Part shown: piece after piece, positions 61,918-64,000 of the stretch | How the letters are laid out: the number at the start of each line of letters is the position of its first letter | How positions within the stretch are numbered: position 1 is the stretch's first letter | Notes under the pieces: generated by a model | What the model was told of the DNA's origin: nothing | Databases searched by the model: none | The model's input: the letters and a program-made list of their open reading frames with translations, nothing else | DNA from: Gammaproteobacteria bacterium | GTDB taxonomy: Bacteria > Pseudomonadota > Gammaproteobacteria > Steroidobacterales > Steroidobacteraceae | Length of the DNA: 64,000 bases | Direction of reading: 5' to 3' | Assembly: GCA_027459765.1 (NCBI GenBank) | Contig: DAIDHD010000046.1 | Span: 1 to 64,000, forward strand | Program-made: the position numbers and the translations under genes

Positions 61918-62820
61918 ATGTTCGATCTGAACCAGGTGCGCCTGTTCGCGGAGGTGGTGCGCGCGGGCAGCTTCGCGGCCGCGAGCCGCCGTCTCGGGAT
62001 CCCGCCCAATACCGCGAGCCGCCAGATCGGCGCGCTCGAGGCCGCGCTCGGCGTGCGGCTCCTGCACCGCTCCACGCGCAAATTGAGCCTGACGTCCGCG
62101 GGCCAGCGCTTTCACGCCCGCTGCGCCGATGCCGTCGCCCAGCTGGAAGCGGCCGCAAGCGACCTGAGCGAGGAGGGCGGAGCCGCGGCGGGCACCATTC
62201 GCGTCGCCGCTCCTGCAGGTTTCTTCGACTCGTTCGCGATGGACTGGCTGGCAGAGTTCCTCGCCGAGCACCCGCGCGTTCGCTGCGAATTCCTGCTCGA
62301 GGACGCGGCCACCGATCTGATACGCGAGAGCATCGACGTCGCCATCCGCGGTTCCAGCGGCGCGGTCGAGGTGCCGGGGGCGCGCAAGCTCGCGGCCAGT
62401 GGCACCGGGCTGGTGGCGAGTCCGCGCTATCTGGAGCGCCACGGCGTGCCGGCGACGCTGCAGGCGCTGGTGCGACACGACTGCCTGACGTTCGCCTCGC
62501 GCCCGGGCGCAGCCCTCTGGCAGCTGCGCGGCGCCGACGGCACGCGCGAGGTGCGGGTGAACGGCCGCTTCGCCGCCAACACGGCGACCGCGCTGTTGCA
62601 GGCCGCCGTGGCCGGCATGGGCATCGCGTTGCTGCCCACCATCCTCACGGCTCCGGAGGTGGCGCGCGGCGCGCTGCTGCCGGTGCTGCCGACCTACCGG
62701 CGCGAGGACGGCGGCCTGTACGCGCTCGTGCCGGCGGGCCGCGCGGCGCCACGCGCCGCGCAGGCCTTCGTGGATTTCGTCGCCCGCAAGCTCGCCGCGC
62801 CGCCCTGGCGGCCGCGCTAG
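61918..62820 (+). CDS. LysR-type transcriptional regulator
   Basis: A 300-residue regulator. The N-terminal winged helix-turn-helix (NQVRLFAEVVRAGSFAAASR, then PPNTASRQIGALE) is followed by a substrate-binding domain with VAIRGSSGAVEVPGARKL, typical of the subclass that controls reductases and efflux genes. Its effector is unknown. It starts 12 bases after the end of tRNA-Leu and has no obvious promoter of its own. It is convergent with wrbA, a possible target by proximity. Confidence 0.9.
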   Translation: MFDLNQVRLFAEVVRAGSFAAASRRLGIPPNTASRQIGALEAALGVRLLHRSTRKLSLTSAGQRFHARCADAVAQLEAAASDLSEEGGAAAGTIRVAAPAGFFDSFAMDWLAEFLAEHPRVRCEFLLEDAATDLIRESIDVAIRGSSGAVEVPGARKLAASGTGLVASPRYLERHGVPATLQALVRHDCLTFASRPGAALWQLRGADGTREVRVNGRFAANTATALLQAAVAGMGIALLPTILTAPEVARGALLPVLPTYRREDGGLYALVPAGRAAPRAAQAFVDFVARKLAAPPWRPR

Positions 62821-62825
62821 AGTCG

Positions 62826-63425
62826 TCAGCCGAACAGCTTGTTGGCGGTCAGTGCGATCAGCCGTCCCTGGTGACGGGCGCCCTCCAGTTCGATGGCGCT
62901 CGGCTGGCGCTGTCCCTGTCCGCCGGCGATGGTGGTCGCGCCGTAGGGACTGCCGCCGACCACTTCGTCGATGGTCATCTGGCCCTGGTGGCTGTAGGGC
63001 AGACCGACCACCGTCATGCCGAAGTGCAGCAGGTTGGTGATCACGTTGAACAGCGTGGTCTCCTGGCCGCCGTGTTGGGTGGCGGAGGAGGTGAAGGCCC
63101 CGCCGACCTTGCCGTTGAGTGCGCCGCGCGCCCACAGCCCGCCCGCCTGATCGAGGAAGCTCGCCATCTGCGAGGAAATTCGCCCGAATCGCGTCGGCGT
63201 GCCGATCACGATCGCGTCGTAGGCGGCGAGATCCGCGATCTGCGCGACCGGCGCCGCCTGATCGAGCTTGAAATGAGCCGCCTTGGCGACGTCGGTCGGC
63301 GCCGTTTCCGGCACGCGCTTGACGTCCACGGTCGCGCCCGTCGAGCGGGCACCCTCCGCGATCGCGCCAGCGAGCGCCTCGATGTGGCCGTAGGACGAGT
63401 AATAGAGCACCAATACCTTGGACAT
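62826..63425 (-). CDS. wrbA: WrbA NAD(P)H:quinone oxidoreductase
   Basis: A 199-residue flavodoxin-like protein. The FMN phosphate loop is [12 protein letters not shown], with [16 protein letters not shown] and the WrbA-specific [12 protein letters not shown] and GLPYSHQGQ segments. It reduces quinones by two electrons to avoid radical formation. GGGAGATG precedes the ATG at 63425. The 208-base gap to ccmA holds the divergent control regions. Confidence 0.95.
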   Translation of the reverse strand: MSKVLVLYYSSYGHIEALAGAIAEGARSTGATVDVKRVPETAPTDVAKAAHFKLDQAAPVAQIADLAAYDAIVIGTPTRFGRISSQMASFLDQAGGLWARGALNGKVGGAFTSSATQHGGQETTLFNVITNLLHFGMTVVGLPYSHQGQMTIDEVVGGSPYGATTIAGGQGQRQPSAIELEGARHQGRLIALTANKLFG

Positions 63426-63603
63426 CGCTGCATCTCCCGCGTCAATGAGTACCTTCTGCCGAATACGGTACGCGCTGGCGGATTGGTTGAGTAGATGGTG
63501 GAGTCGTAGGGCAGTCGTCCATAAACGATATGAATAAGCCTGTGCTTCGCATTCCCGGCGCGTTCATCGCAGTTTCGTGGAAGACACTGAATTGGTGGTT
63601 TCA

Positions 63604-63626
63604 ACTAATTGATTTCGCTACCATCG
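63604..63626 (+). promoter_or_regulatory. AT-rich box and -10 element upstream of ccmA
   Basis: CAACTAATTGATTT (63604-63617), also present inverted at 55828-55841, is followed by TACCAT (63621-63626), seven bases before the ATG at 63634. The pair may be an operator and -10 for a leaderless ccmA transcript. Confidence 0.35.
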
Positions 63627-63633
63627 TCGCCAT

Positions 63634-64000
63634 GGAAACCCCGGCCGAATTGGAGGTTGAGAAGGTGCACGTGTGGCGCGGCGACCGGCACGTGCTCAAG
63701 GGTGTGAGCCTCACGCTGCGCGCCGGCGAATCGTTGCACGTGGCCGGCCCCAACGGCGCCGGCAAGAGCACGTTGCTGCGCGTGATCGCCGGCCTCCTGC
63801 GCCCCGAACAGGGCAGCGTGCGCTGGGTGGGCCGGTCCATCCGTGACACGCCGCTCGAGTTCCAGGCGGCGCTGGTATACGCATCCCACGAGCCCGCGCT
63901 CAAGGGGGACCTCACCGCGCTCGAGAATCTCGCCATCGGGGTGGGCTTGCGCCGGGAGGTTGGCGTGCCGGAGTTGCGCGCTGCGCTCGAGCGTACCGGG
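63634..64000 (+). CDS. ccmA: Haem exporter ATPase CcmA, 3' end cut by window
   Basis: The first 122 codons of an ABC ATPase: GDRHVLKGVSLTL, Walker A GPNGAGKSTLLRVIAGLL, and YASHEPALKGDLTALENL, a Q-loop-region segment specific to CcmA. The signature and Walker B lie beyond the window. CcmA powers the CcmABCD complex that prepares haem for cytochrome c maturation, and the rest of the ccm operon should follow. Confidence 0.9.

Overview
The window reads as two genomic segments of different origin, both GC-rich, joined at about 37 kb. The left segment (1 to about 37,000) carries sensory, cell-wall, transport and exported proteins from a diderm bacterium: it has lipoboxes, MltB, a BamE-like lipoprotein and Mpl. 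Its lineage cannot be fixed from sequence alone. Elusimicrobiota is my best guess, from the phosphotransferase/RapZ-C fusion and the general gene style. The right segment (about 37,100 to 64,000) is clearly gammaproteobacterial in gene content: an M16 peptidase pair, acnA, mnmA, purB, nudL, mazG, hrpA, an ALDH7 dehydrogenase, class II DAHP synthase, udgB-uvrC-pgsA, tRNA-Gly/Cys/Leu, tolC, wrbA and ccmA. Valine codons are mostly GTC on the left and mostly GTG on the right. The change falls inside msrP, which stays in frame, so the window may be an assembly chimera or a real recombination point.

Left segment. A truncated FucP-type sugar transporter and a PAS histidine kinase (1 to 2,680) are followed by small membrane proteins and a YihY protein. 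A glycosyltransferase begins a rightward run (4,496 to 12,403): AmgK-like kinase fused to RapZ-C, MurU-like nucleotidyltransferase, MltB transglycosylase, RlmI-like methyltransferase, (opposite strand) a receiver protein, an exported tyrosine phosphatase, an Mpl/MurC-type ligase and a BamE-like lipoprotein. Several of these fit muropeptide turnover and amino-sugar recycling. Next come a DJ-1-like protein lacking its cysteine, a zinc alcohol dehydrogenase, an EmrB-type pump, a cytochrome c, the large helicase Lhr, a degenerate kinase ATPase domain, an EntS-like MFS protein, a cNMP-binding protein, an ABC-F ATPase and an old yellow enzyme. The segment ends with a CheY-CheC pair, exported proteins (hydrolase, TPR, PQQ-type dehydrogenase, aromatic-rich caspase), GluQ-RS, a YahK-type dehydrogenase and MsrQ.

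Right segment. MsrP (N-terminal part), a HAD phosphatase and two coupled M16 proteins lead into a leftward block purB - conserved hypothetical - mnmA - acnA. Divergent from it is nudL-mazG-hrpA with overlapping stop/start codons. ALDH7 and DAHP synthase follow, then a 477-base gap holding a promoter, a long foldable RNA and a strong terminator, which is a candidate ncRNA. Then come udgB-uvrC-pgsA, tRNA-Gly-tRNA-Cys, leftward tolC, a class III cyclase, tRNA-Leu, lysR, leftward wrbA and the start of ccmA, which the window end cuts off.

Three signals stand out. First, at least fourteen left-segment genes have a TAnnnT hexamer 6 to 9 bases before the start codon and no ribosome binding site, the geometry of leaderless transcripts. 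Second, two long palindromes share GGTGTCAG/CTGACACC ends and sit directly after stop codons, and a shorter GGTGCCWGGCTT repeat occurs three times. Third, there is the hybrid msrP and the candidate ncRNA.
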